Assembly: GCA_035698665.1 (NCBI GenBank)
Contig: DASSBN010000024.1
Coordinates: forward strand, 1 to 17,726
DNA length: 17,726 bases
DNA from: DATEOR01 sp035698665
GTDB lineage: Bacteria; Actinomycetota; Thermoleophilia; Gaiellales; Gaiellaceae
Direction of reading: 5' to 3'
The translations under genes were made by a program, and so were the position numbers. Below the pieces are notes generated by a model, which was not told the origin of the DNA, searched no databases, and saw only the letters and a list, made by a program, of their open reading frames with translations. Shown in pieces: positions 1 through 7,915 of this stretch (position 1 is its first letter; every line of letters starts with the position of its first letter).

Positions 1-168
1 GTGCGGAGGCGGGCGCCCGAATGGGCACAGCGTGCGGGTCTCGAGTGGGCCTTCCGGCTCGTCCAGGAGCCCCGGCGCCTCGCCGCGCGCTACGTGGTCG
101 GCAACACGCGGTTCGTCGTCCTCGTCGGCAGGGAGGTCATGCGCACGAGGCTGGGGACGCGCTCGTGA
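1..168 (+). CDS. WecG/TagA/CpsF-family glycosyltransferase, C-terminal end (partial)
   Basis: Reading frame 1 is open from the first base to a TGA at 166-168 and gives the last 55 residues of a protein whose start lies outside the window. The stretch RRAPEWAQRAGLEWAFRL followed by a QEPRRL-x4-Y-x2-GN pattern matches the conserved C-terminus of the WecG/TagA/CpsF family. These enzymes add N-acetylmannosamine-type or other sugars to undecaprenyl-linked intermediates at the inner face of the membrane. Its stop overlaps the GTG start of the flippase by four bases (GTGA), so the two are probably translationally coupled. The exact sugar donor cannot be told from this fragment. Family assignment is from recalled motif knowledge and is fairly sure because the motif order is characteristic. 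Confidence 0.82.
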   Translation: MRRRAPEWAQRAGLEWAFRLVQEPRRLAARYVVGNTRFVVLVGREVMRTRLGTRS

Positions 169-1670
169 GCCGGCGGAGGCACGCGCAGGACCTCGCCGAG
201 AGCGTCGCGCAGGACGACGCGCGGCTCGACAGCCGCATCATGCGCGGCTCGGCCTGGGTGGCGGTGAGCTACGGGGGCCGGAACCTCGTCTCGCTCCTGA
301 CGACGCTCGCGCTGGTGCGCCTGCTCGAGCCCAAGGCGTTCGGGCTCGTCGCGCTCGCCATGACGGTGCTCGTGATCATCGACCAGGTCCAGAACGCCGG
401 GGCGGCCGCGGCGCTCGTCTATCGGCGGGACGACGTCGCTCGCGCAGCGGGCTCGGCGTTCGTGTTCGTCGTCTGCTCGAGCATCGTGCTGTTCGTCCTC
501 GCGCAGATCGTCGCTCCTTTCGTCGCCGACATCTTCCGAACACCGGACCTGACGAACGTGCTCAGGGCGATGGCGTTCCTCCTCGTCACGCGGTCCCTGG
601 GCGCGATCCCCCTGGCGCTTCTCGAGCGCAACATCGACTTCCGCTCGCGGTCGGTGTGCGAGCTCACGGGCGCGCTCGGGCAGGCGGGCGTATCGCTCGG
701 CCTCGCCTTCAGCGGCTTCGGCGTCTGGAGCATCGTGCTCGGTCAGATCGCAGGGTCGGCGCTCCAGTCGGGGCTGGCCTGGGGGGTTTCCCCGCTCCGT
801 CCGGACCCGCGCCTGGCGAGCCTTCCCGTCATCAGAGAGCTGGTTCGGTACGGCCGCTACGTGAGCGGCACCAATATCCTGAACATCGTCAACAACACCG
901 CCGACAACGCCGTCATCGGGCGCGTGCTCGGCGCGACGGCGCTCGGCTTCTACGCGGTCGCCTTCAGGCTGGCCGACTTCCCCAACACGGTCATCGCCCA
1001 CATCGTCGGTCGCGTCATGTTCCCCATCTATTCGTTGCTGCAGAGCGACGTCGCACGCTTTCGCAGGGCGTTCATCCAGAACCTGCAGAGGATCGCGGTG
1101 CTGGCCCTGCCTGTCAGCGTCACGATTCTCGTCTGCGCCGAGCCGATCGTCCTTGGGCTCTTCGGCTCGAAATGGGAGGAGGCCGTCGGACCCCTCCGCA
1201 TTCTCGCCGCCTACGGGCTCGTCAAGTCGTTCACGTCTCCCGGGGGAGAGGTGTTCAAGGGCGCGGGTCGGCCCGAGCTCGGCCTGGCGACCGGCGCGCT
1301 TCAGGTCGCGATCGTGGTTCCGGCACTCATCGTGCTCGTGCGGACGCACGGCGTCGAAGGCGGCGCTCTGGCCATGCTGATCGCGATCACGGTTTGCGGG
1401 GTGCTGAAGCTTGCTCTCGCCTTGCGGCTCCTGCAGGGCGGTGTGATCGAGCTCGGCCGAGCCCTGGCCCCCTCGTTCCTGTGCTCGGGAGTCCTCTGCG
1501 CGGCGCTCCTGCTGCTCATGCCGGCGACCGACGAGCTCGGGCCTTTCGTTCGCCTGGTGGTTCTCGTCGCGGCGGGCGCCGGCGTGTACGTCCTCGCCAC
1601 ACTCGCGTTCGCGCGGAGCATCGTGGTGCCGATGTGGGTAGGGCTCCGAGGAGCGGGGGCGGCACGGTGA
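165..1670 (+). CDS. Wzx/MATE-type polysaccharide flippase
   Basis: This encodes a very hydrophobic protein of about 501 residues, the usual length for Wzx-like flippases of the MviN/MATE superfamily, which move undecaprenyl-linked repeat units across the cytoplasmic membrane. The N-terminal pattern RGSAWVAVSYGGRNLVSLL, then LVRLLEPKAFGLVALAM, is typical of the first two membrane helices of the Polysacc_synt/WzxC group. Roughly 12-14 membrane segments follow, ending in a short basic tail. I chose GTG at 165 because it overlaps the upstream stop (GTGA) and leaves a short charged N-terminus. An in-frame ATG at 240, right before the RGSAW motif, is the alternative. The frame stays open back to position 21, but that part only shadows the upstream glycosyltransferase. 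Its position between a glycosyltransferase and a ligase/polymerase supports repeat-unit export. Confidence 0.9.
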   Translation: MSRRRHAQDLAESVAQDDARLDSRIMRGSAWVAVSYGGRNLVSLLTTLALVRLLEPKAFGLVALAMTVLVIIDQVQNAGAAAALVYRRDDVARAAGSAFVFVVCSSIVLFVLAQIVAPFVADIFRTPDLTNVLRAMAFLLVTRSLGAIPLALLERNIDFRSRSVCELTGALGQAGVSLGLAFSGFGVWSIVLGQIAGSALQSGLAWGVSPLRPDPRLASLPVIRELVRYGRYVSGTNILNIVNNTADNAVIGRVLGATALGFYAVAFRLADFPNTVIAHIVGRVMFPIYSLLQSDVARFRRAFIQNLQRIAVLALPVSVTILVCAEPIVLGLFGSKWEEAVGPLRILAAYGLVKSFTSPGGEVFKGAGRPELGLATGALQVAIVVPALIVLVRTHGVEGGALAMLIAITVCGVLKLALALRLLQGGVIELGRALAPSFLCSGVLCAALLLLMPATDELGPFVRLVVLVAAGAGVYVLATLAFARSIVVPMWVGLRGAGAAR

Positions 1671-3982
1671 CGAGCCTCACCTCGATCGGCCGCTTCTTCA
1701 CGACGTCGGAGGTCCTGCCCAAGGATCTGGTCTACCGGGCGCGGCTCGCGATCGTGCTGCTCGCAGTGGCGCTGCCGCTCACCGAGGCGCCGCACACGCG
1801 CACGGCGTTGCCCTTGCCGGGCAGCGTGTCCATCTTCATGAGCGATCTCCTCGTGCTTGCGGCGGTCGCGCTCTGGGCCTTCGAGAGGATCTGGCAGAAG
1901 TCGGTGACCCGGGCCTCGTCGCCTTTGCTGAAATGGCCCCTCCTCCTCGTCGGTCTCTCTCTCATCCCGGGAATCGTCCGTGGGCACGAGCGGTACGGCG
2001 AGGGACTCGTCGGCCAGCCGGTCCGGCTCGTTCTCTACGCGGCGATCGGGCTCGCCGTCCTCTCGCTTCGGCCTCGAGACGTCTACTGGGGCCTCGTGGC
2101 CGTGCTCTACGCCGGAACCACGTGGCAGCTGGCGCTGGGCGGCTACTCGCTCGCCACCGGCGTGGCCCAGACGAGCTCCTCCCTGCTCTCGACGGGCGGA
2201 AACCGTGTCTTGTCCCTGGGCGCGGGGATGTATCTCGCCGCGGCGTTTCTGATCGCGCTCCTGAACCTCGAGTTCGACCGCGGCCCTCGCCGCTGGCTGC
2301 ACCTCGCGGTTGCCGGGCTCGCGCTCGTCGCCGAGGCGCTCACGTTCGGGAGGACGACCTATGTCGCGCTCGCGCTGCTCGTCCCGGTCGCGTTCCTGAC
2401 ACTGCGCGAGACGCGTTCGTTCGTCCTGCGCAAGTGGCCGGTCTGGGCGGCGTTCGCCGTGGTCGTGGTGGTCGGCGCTGCTCTGACTCCTTCCGTCGGC
2501 TCGACTCTCATCGACCGGGTGAGCGCGAATCCGGCCAACGACACCACCGTCCGCTGGCGATTCGGCTCCTTCGGGGCCGCGCTCGCGGGCCTGAAGAGCG
2601 GCGAGTGGAAGGCGGCCGAGCCACCCGACAACCTGAATCGGCTGTCGGACGCGAGCTTCGAGCACGGGGTCGGGGACTGGCTCATGCAGGGCGGGTCGCG
2701 AGCCTCCGTTCCCGTCAACTTCGTGACGTTCGGCCAGCATGCACTGCGGGTCGAGACGGACGGGGCCGCGTTCGACGAAGGTCCGTACTCGAAGCCGATC
2801 CTCACGCACGTGGGCCAGACGTGGAAGTTCGGAGTCTGGCTCCGCGGCGCACAGGGAGGCGAGCTCGTGAACGTCGGCATCTGGGAGTACGCGACCGACG
2901 GCACGCATACCGGCTACGCCAACCTCCCCGTCGTGCTCACCTCGCAGATGGCGTTCCACACGATTCAGATGACCGTGACAAACCCGAAGACCACCTATGT
3001 CCGGGCGATCATCAGGACGCGCTCGGACCCCCAGGCGGCGATCTATTACGCCGACCAGACGTTCATGGTCTCGCTTCCGACTCCGAAGCCCGCTGCACCT
3101 GCCGACAACACGCTGGCGAACGGCGGCTTCGAGAACGGCACCGCCGGGTGGTCGATGCAGGGCGGCCAGTTCACCTGGGTGCGAGCCAAGAGCCCCGCGC
3201 TCGGCGAGCTCTCGGGGCGAATGACGACCGACGGCGAGGCTGTCGACGAGGGCTTCTACTCCGACGCCGTCCCCGCGCGGAAGGGCGAGAACTGGACGTT
3301 TTCGATCTGGTTGCAGGGAACGACGAGCCAAGAGGTCGTGGCCGTCGAGCTCTGGGAGTACGGCGCCGACGGCGAGACGTCGCACCAGACGTCAGCGCCG
3401 TTCGGGCTCACGGAAAGCATGGATCGCTACTTCGTGCAGATGCGGGTCACGGAGCCGGACACCACCGAGATCAGGGCGCTCGTGCGCACCTGGGGCGTGC
3501 CGCAGTCGGTCGACATCACTGCCGATCGCGCATCGCTGACGAGAGACGACCCACCGGGCAAGGCGGCCGGAGGCGCCGGGGCGCGCTCGGGCGGATCGGC
3601 CGCGGGCTGGCCGGCGGAAGAAGCGCTCCTCGGACTCGGCTTCGGCCGTAACGTCAACTACATCTGGAACGGCGCGGCCTATCACTCGGCCGGCGATCCG
3701 CACAACAGCTACATCTGGATCCTCGCCGGCGGCGGCGTGTTCGCCCTCGCCAGCCTCCTCCTCCTGCTGGGCACGTTCCTTTGGGATGCGATCCGCCGGG
3801 CCCGCGCCTCGATCTCCTTCGAGCGCGCCCTCGTCCTCTGGGCGATCGGCACCTGGTTCATCTTCATGGTGAACGCGCTCACCGGGCCGATCCTCAGCGA
3901 CTCGACGTTCCTCTTGACCGTCTGGATCGTGCTGCTCGTACCGGCGCTCGTCTCCTCCAAGCGTCCCCGAGAGTTTCACTAG
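1667..3982 (+). CDS. O-antigen ligase/polymerase-like protein with two carbohydrate-binding-like domains inserted in its outer loop
   Basis: The product is about 771 residues, against roughly 400-500 for a usual WaaL/Wzy protein. Residues 1-320 are mostly membrane helices and include Arg229 in FGRTTYVAL, the position of the conserved outer-loop arginine of the family. The C-terminal part has GLGFGRN, then DPHNSYIWILAGGG with His679, matching the conserved PHN motif, followed by three more helices. Between them, at about residues 322-472 and 478-626, lie two repeated soluble units. Each starts with N-x-L-x4-FE-x-G and has W-x-MQGG, TDG-x-A-x-DEG-x-YS, WEY-x2-DG and QM-x-VT-x-P-x-TT in the same order. 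They look like CBM4/9-type jelly rolls (structural inference). A short Gly/Ala linker leads back to the ligase core. GTG at 1667 overlaps the flippase stop, with GAGGAG at 1648-1653 upstream. The gene should polymerise or attach the exported glycan on the outer face. Ligase versus polymerase cannot be decided. Confidence 0.85.
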   Translation: MTSLTSIGRFFTTSEVLPKDLVYRARLAIVLLAVALPLTEAPHTRTALPLPGSVSIFMSDLLVLAAVALWAFERIWQKSVTRASSPLLKWPLLLVGLSLIPGIVRGHERYGEGLVGQPVRLVLYAAIGLAVLSLRPRDVYWGLVAVLYAGTTWQLALGGYSLATGVAQTSSSLLSTGGNRVLSLGAGMYLAAAFLIALLNLEFDRGPRRWLHLAVAGLALVAEALTFGRTTYVALALLVPVAFLTLRETRSFVLRKWPVWAAFAVVVVVGAALTPSVGSTLIDRVSANPANDTTVRWRFGSFGAALAGLKSGEWKAAEPPDNLNRLSDASFEHGVGDWLMQGGSRASVPVNFVTFGQHALRVETDGAAFDEGPYSKPILTHVGQTWKFGVWLRGAQGGELVNVGIWEYATDGTHTGYANLPVVLTSQMAFHTIQMTVTNPKTTYVRAIIRTRSDPQAAIYYADQTFMVSLPTPKPAAPADNTLANGGFENGTAGWSMQGGQFTWVRAKSPALGELSGRMTTDGEAVDEGFYSDAVPARKGENWTFSIWLQGTTSQEVVAVELWEYGADGETSHQTSAPFGLTESMDRYFVQMRVTEPDTTEIRALVRTWGVPQSVDITADRASLTRDDPPGKAAGGAGARSGGSAAGWPAEEALLGLGFGRNVNYIWNGAAYHSAGDPHNSYIWILAGGGVFALASLLLLLGTFLWDAIRRARASISFERALVLWAIGTWFIFMVNALTGPILSDSTFLLTVWIVLLVPALVSSKRPREFH

Positions 3983-3996
3983 CCTCCGTCGCAGCC

Positions 3997-5220
3997 TTGC
4001 GCGTCTGCATCGTCACGGTTGCGAGCTATGCCCATGGCATCGGCGGAATGCAGGGCCATGTCGCGGATCTCTGCAGGGGCCTCGTCGAGGACGGCCACGA
4101 GGTGGAGGTCGTCGCTCCGAAGCATCCGGACGGGCTCGAGTCGACCACCCATCTAGGCGGAACCTGGCATTTCGGATCCGTGCCGTCCCGCAAGCCCGGT
4201 CGTCCGACCCGCAACCGGGACTGGCTCCGCGAGTCCGCCGAGACCTTCGAGCGACTCCACAAGGCCAATCCGTTCGACGTCGTCCACAGCGAGTCGACGA
4301 GCGGGCTCGGCCTGCTCCGCCGCGGAGTGCATCGTCGGGTTCCCTTCGTCTCCAAGTTCCACGGCAACTACCTCGGACTGGCGAAGGAGACGATCGGGCG
4401 CGCCGTCCGCGACTCGGGCGTCGACCCCCGTGTCCGCGAGGCCAAACACCTGGTCTGGATCACGGCCCAGCATTTCGTGCCCCTGGACGTCTTCCGCTTC
4501 CGGGCCTGCGAGGCGATGGTGCCGTCGCGCCAGCAGGTGGCGGGAACGGCCCGCTCGTACCTCCTGGACCGGGCGCGCGTCCACGTCGTCCCGAACGGGA
4601 TCGACGCCGAGGAGTTCAAGCCGCGGAGCAGAGAGGACGCCCGAGAGGCCCTCGGGCTCGGGTCGGAGCCGCTGCTCCTCTGCGTCGGGCGCCTCGAGCG
4701 GGACAAGGGCTACGAGACCGCGATCGAGGCGCTCGGCCGTCTCGGCGATCCCGAGCCGAGGCTGCTCGTGATCGGCAGAGGGCCTGAGCAGGAGCTACTC
4801 GAGGCGACCGCGCGACGAGCAGGTGTCGCCGACCGGGTCGACTTCCTCGGGAAGAGGCCGAGGACGGAGGTGGCCGACTACCTCGCGGCGGCAGACGCCT
4901 TCCTCTTCCCCACGGAACGGGACGAGGCCGCGCCCCTGGTTCCCCTCGAGGCCATGGCGACCGCCCTTCCCGTCCTCACCACCACCGTCGGCGGCGGAGC
5001 CGAGCTCATCGAGAGCGGCGTGAGCGGGCTCCTGCTTCCTCCGGCCGATGTCGACGTCTGGGCGGAGGCGATTCGCTCCCTGCTCGCCGACGAGACGCGG
5101 CGACGCAGAATGGGCCAAGCTGCCCGGGAACGAATCCTCAGCAATTACACCGTCGACGCCATGACTCGCCAAACACTCGAGGTCTACGAGATCGCGGCGG
5201 CGCGCCTGAAGGATGGTTGA
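3997..5220 (+). CDS. GT4-type glycosyltransferase (GT-B fold)
   Basis: The product is about 407 residues, standard for a retaining GT-B glycosyltransferase of family GT4 that transfers a sugar from a nucleotide donor in the cytoplasm. The N-terminal domain opens with RVCIVTVASYAHGIGGMQGH, the usual first strand and glycine loop. A hinge VHVVPNGID leads to the C-terminal domain, which has LLCVGRLERDKG, the EX7E pair (Glu310 and Glu318, in EAAPLVPLE) that binds the nucleotide sugar, and ESGVSGLLLPPAD. The TTG at 3997 is chosen because it puts the start directly before the first strand. No ATG or GTG lies in frame nearby, and the upstream gene ends at 3982. No convincing Shine-Dalgarno is visible, so reading through from the previous gene is likely. 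The stop overlaps the next gene by 8 bases. Confidence 0.9.
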   Translation: MRVCIVTVASYAHGIGGMQGHVADLCRGLVEDGHEVEVVAPKHPDGLESTTHLGGTWHFGSVPSRKPGRPTRNRDWLRESAETFERLHKANPFDVVHSESTSGLGLLRRGVHRRVPFVSKFHGNYLGLAKETIGRAVRDSGVDPRVREAKHLVWITAQHFVPLDVFRFRACEAMVPSRQQVAGTARSYLLDRARVHVVPNGIDAEEFKPRSREDAREALGLGSEPLLLCVGRLERDKGYETAIEALGRLGDPEPRLLVIGRGPEQELLEATARRAGVADRVDFLGKRPRTEVADYLAAADAFLFPTERDEAAPLVPLEAMATALPVLTTTVGGGAELIESGVSGLLLPPADVDVWAEAIRSLLADETRRRRMGQAARERILSNYTVDAMTRQTLEVYEIAAARLKDG

Positions 5221-6352
5221 GGCGCGGGCCGCCAGGGCTGCGGCCGACTCGCTCTCGGCGGCGCTCGAGCGCAGCGATTTCGTCGGTTGGGACCCCTATG
5301 ACGCGCTGGCTTCCCCTGGGATCCGCGCGTTGGCGCGAACGCCGTTCCTGCGCCAGGCGGCCATCCAGGCGGTCAAGGCTGTGCCGTTCAACCCTCGTCG
5401 TGTTCTCGGCGTCCCGCGCACCGAGAACCCGAAGGCGCTCGCGCTCTTCGTCTCCGCGTACGTGCGCCTCGCTCGCCTGGAGCCGGAGAGCCGGTACCGC
5501 GAGCTTGCGCTGGCTCTGGCGGCCCGCCTGGAGGCCCGGGCGATACCGGCCGGGGAGGGTGTCGGCTGGGCGTATCCCTTCGACGTCCAAACGCGCTGGG
5601 GGTACTACCCGCGGACGCTGCCGAACGCCGTCGTCACCTCGTTCGCCGCCCACGCGCTCCTCGATGTCGAAAGCCTTTCGTCGGAGCGGAGCTTCACGCC
5701 CACGGTCGACGCGGCGCTCGCGTACGCGAGCTCACGGCTCGCGGTCGAGAAGGGCTCCGAGCGGTTCTTCGCCTACTACGAGGGATCGAGCGCCGCGATC
5801 CACAACGCGAGCCTTCTGGTCGCGAGCGTCTTCGCCCGGCGCGGCCGACTCGAATACGCGGGGCCGGCACTTCGGTATTCGCTCGAACGCCAGCAGCCGG
5901 ACGGATCCTGGCCCTACGGAGACAAGGCGGAGCTCGGCTGGGTGGACGGCTACCACACGGCGTTCATCCTCTGGGCGCTCGACCAGGCCTCGGTCCTCCC
6001 GGAGGAGGCCGGCCGTATCAGCGACGCGCTCGCACGGGCACTCGACTTCTTCCTCGAACGGCTCGTGGACGACGACGGAGCGGTGCGCGCATCGCCGGAG
6101 GCTCGCCATCCGATCGACATCCATTCGTGCTCGTCCTCCGTGTGGGCTCTGTCGGCGCTGCAGCGCCGCGACCAGCGCGCCCTCGAGGCTGCGGAGCGCG
6201 TGCTCGCCTGGACGCTTGCCCACATGCGCCGAAGGGACGGCCGCTTCGCGTTCCAGCGCAGGCGTCTCTTCCGTGCGTCGGTCCCCTATCCCCGGTGGAG
6301 CGACGGCCACATGCTGCTCGCGCTCGCCGAGTTTCTGAGCGCGGAGGGCTAG
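5213..6352 (+). CDS. Alpha/alpha-toroid protein of unknown function in the polysaccharide operon
   Basis: This is a soluble protein of about 379 residues without a signal peptide or membrane helix. It is built from repeating helical hairpins typical of (alpha/alpha)6 toroids, the fold shared by squalene-hopene-cyclase-like repeats, glucuronyl C5-epimerase C-terminal domains and several glycoside hydrolases and lyases. Visible signatures are WAYPFDVQTRWGYYP at about residues 120-135, HNASLLVAS, QQPDGSWPYG near residue 226 (like the QW repeat of terpene cyclases), WVDGYHTAFILWAL, DIHSCSSSVWAL and PRWSDGHMLLALAEF. The aromatic and acidic residues in the inner loops suggest a sugar-binding or catalytic groove. 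I recall relatives carrying an implausible delta-aminolevulinate dehydratase label; nothing here looks like that enzyme. ATG at 5213 overlaps the glycosyltransferase end by 8 bases, so it is co-translated and probably acts on the same cytoplasmic glycan or lipid intermediate (inference). Confidence 0.7.
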   Translation: MVEARAARAAADSLSAALERSDFVGWDPYDALASPGIRALARTPFLRQAAIQAVKAVPFNPRRVLGVPRTENPKALALFVSAYVRLARLEPESRYRELALALAARLEARAIPAGEGVGWAYPFDVQTRWGYYPRTLPNAVVTSFAAHALLDVESLSSERSFTPTVDAALAYASSRLAVEKGSERFFAYYEGSSAAIHNASLLVASVFARRGRLEYAGPALRYSLERQQPDGSWPYGDKAELGWVDGYHTAFILWALDQASVLPEEAGRISDALARALDFFLERLVDDDGAVRASPEARHPIDIHSCSSSVWALSALQRRDQRALEAAERVLAWTLAHMRRRDGRFAFQRRRLFRASVPYPRWSDGHMLLALAEFLSAEG

Positions 6353-7800
6353 GCGGACGCCGGAGGCGCGATCTCGTCGAGGAGCGCCTGGAAGCCGGGA
6401 TCGCCGCCGAAGGCGGGAGCGAGCGCGGCCGGCGTCGTTGCGCGGCTGAACCCGTCCTGGTAGACGACGTTCGTGAGGTTCGGCTCGTCGTTTCGGTAGA
6501 AGCCGATCTTCAGATAGTTGCTCGAGACCACGCCGCCGAGTGTCTGCATCGTCGGTACGCCTGAGGCGTCGACCTTGAGCTCGAACGGATTGGCGCCGGT
6601 CCGATGCCAGACCTGGATCGACCCAGCCGTCGACGACCAGACGATGTGGACGACGAAGTCGTTCCACACGCCGCGTTCGAGCGCATCGGTGATCGGATAG
6701 ACGGGCTTGACGGTCGCCCCGCCGCTGTCGACCGCACCCGTGTTGAAGTTCACCTGGATCCGCTCGCCCTTCATGTTGAAGGAGATCGGGGGAGAGACCG
6801 GGTAGGAGGAGTGCCACTGGGTGAAGATCGACCACCCGGAGGGCGTCGTCCAGTCTTCGGGGAAGAGCGTCGACCACGCGTACCAGACGTCGTCGCCCTC
6901 GGCCTCGTTCGCCCCGGTGTAGAGCACCTCGGAGCGCTCGCCGGAGGTCGACCCGAACTTGTCGCCCGGGCGCACCGTGAACCTCGCGGCGAAGTTGCCC
7001 TGGTGCACGGGGTCGGAGACGACCGCGAACTGATCGCTCAGGGGCACGTCCCGGTTCCAGTGATTTCCGCTCCACTGACTTGCGTCGCCGGTCTCCCAGT
7101 CGCCCGCGAATGCGCGCGCGTCGCTCGGATCGTCTGCGACGGAGACATTCGTGGCGACGAAGCGGGTCCTGTTGGATTGCAGGACCTTGTAGCCCGGATC
7201 CTGGATCTTTCGCGACCTGACTCCGCGCCAGCCGTGCCGGCCGCGGGTCTTCACCTTGCCGAATGCGTAGAGGAAGTGGTTGCAGGCCGGCGTCCCCCCG
7301 TCCCAGGACTCGGCCGTCGCGACCGCGCGGAGCCGCTTCCAGCCCTGCCCGAGCGTGAACGATCGGCCGATGCGATTCCCGTCGATTCGCACCGCCCAGC
7401 GCTTGGGGGTGTCCAAAACCCGGGCGATCTTCACGGAATGCCGCTCGCCGGGCTCGACCTCCGGCCCAAGGCGGCGCACCCACGTCGACCCTTTCCTGAT
7501 CTCGTAGTAGAGGCGAATCGTGCCGTCGGGCTGAGCCAGCAGGCCCACTCTCGCCAGCCCGCGCTTCCCGGTGACCCCGACGCGCCCGACTCCGATCCAC
7601 CCGCTCACGTCGCCGCTCTCGACCACCGGGGCGAGGGGAGCCTTGATGATCGCGCTGACGCCGACTCTCGGCTTCGCAGTCACCACCCCGGCGTAGGAAT
7701 AACCCGGGTTGCCGCACGTCTCCGCGAATGCGGGAGCTGCGAGAAGGCATGCTGTGGCCAGCGCTCCGACGAGCGCACCTGTCCAGCGTGCGGCCGGCAA
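6349..7800 (-). CDS. Secreted two-domain polysaccharide lyase (heparinase-I-like C-terminal domain)
   Basis: I place the start at the TTG at 7800 because GGAGG (7806-7810 on the plus strand as CCTCC) sits five bases before it. The product then has a clean signal peptide: PAARWTG, a hydrophobic core, and AFA before Glu27. The frame is open further, to another TTG at 7845, but that start lies inside a hairpin. The mature protein has two parts. Residues about 27-220 form a beta-rich domain I do not recognise. Residues about 231-460 resemble the heparin lyase I / polysaccharide lyase jelly roll, with FAGDWETGD, GERSEV (287-292), WSTLFPEDW, SGWSIFTQWH with His330, and IGFYRNDEP. Such lyases cut uronic-acid polysaccharides by beta-elimination; the substrate is not readable here. 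Its partner lyase lies just upstream. Its TAG stop overlaps the stop of the toroid gene at CTAG (6349-6352). Confidence 0.82.
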   Translation of the reverse strand: MPAARWTGALVGALATACLLAAPAFAETCGNPGYSYAGVVTAKPRVGVSAIIKAPLAPVVESGDVSGWIGVGRVGVTGKRGLARVGLLAQPDGTIRLYYEIRKGSTWVRRLGPEVEPGERHSVKIARVLDTPKRWAVRIDGNRIGRSFTLGQGWKRLRAVATAESWDGGTPACNHFLYAFGKVKTRGRHGWRGVRSRKIQDPGYKVLQSNRTRFVATNVSVADDPSDARAFAGDWETGDASQWSGNHWNRDVPLSDQFAVVSDPVHQGNFAARFTVRPGDKFGSTSGERSEVLYTGANEAEGDDVWYAWSTLFPEDWTTPSGWSIFTQWHSSYPVSPPISFNMKGERIQVNFNTGAVDSGGATVKPVYPITDALERGVWNDFVVHIVWSSTAGSIQVWHRTGANPFELKVDASGVPTMQTLGGVVSSNYLKIGFYRNDEPNLTNVVYQDGFSRATTPAALAPAFGGDPGFQALLDEIAPPASA

Positions 7801-7805
7801 GGGAA

Positions 7806-7810
7806 CCTCC
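7806..7810 (-). promoter_or_regulatory. Ribosome binding site deciding the TTG start of the two-domain lyase
   Basis: On the minus strand GGAGG is followed by TTCCC and then TTG at 7800-7798. The five-base spacing is good, and the next residues form a complete signal peptide. This site is the reason the start is set at 7800 rather than at the in-frame TTG at 7845, which is buried in a hairpin. Confidence 0.8.
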
Positions 7811-7813
7811 GAG

Positions 7814-7849
7814 TTGGTTGCGGCGGGGGGTCGAAACCCGCGCAACCAA
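7814..7849 (-). promoter_or_regulatory. Strong hairpin in the 5' leader of the two-domain lyase gene
   Basis: A perfect 9-bp inverted repeat (TTGGTTGCG at 7814-7822, CGCAACCAA at 7841-7849) encloses an inner pairing CGGG/CCCG (7824-7827 with 7837-7840), with one bulged base. On the minus-strand RNA an alternative inner fold is GGGU-UUCG-ACCC. The hairpin ends only three bases before the GGAGG ribosome binding site. No U-run follows, so it is more likely a translational or RNA-stability control element, or a DNA operator, than a terminator. Confidence 0.6.
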
Positions 7850-7915
7850 TGATCGTCCGGCCTCGGAGGCCTCCTGATCCCTCGAATTTGTTATTGAGCA
7901 GGTCTGCGCGCGTAT

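Noticed and set aside
21..164. Upstream extension of the flippase frame to position 21
   Set aside because: This stretch encodes the WecG/TagA/CpsF C-terminus in frame 1. The flippase-frame translation is Arg/Pro-rich and not protein-like.
1301..3385. A 694-codon open frame on the minus strand
   Set aside because: It is antisense to the flippase and ligase genes, with no membrane, signal or catalytic pattern.
2630..3545. The possibility that the ligase insert marks a gene fusion error or frameshift joining two genes
   Set aside because: The frame is continuous, the ligase motifs on both sides belong to one fold, and the repeats sit exactly in the known outer-loop position.
7801..7845. Longer N-terminus of the two-domain lyase, starting at the TTG at 7845
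   Set aside because: That start lies in the leader hairpin with no ribosome binding site and would add 15 residues ahead of a complete signal peptide.
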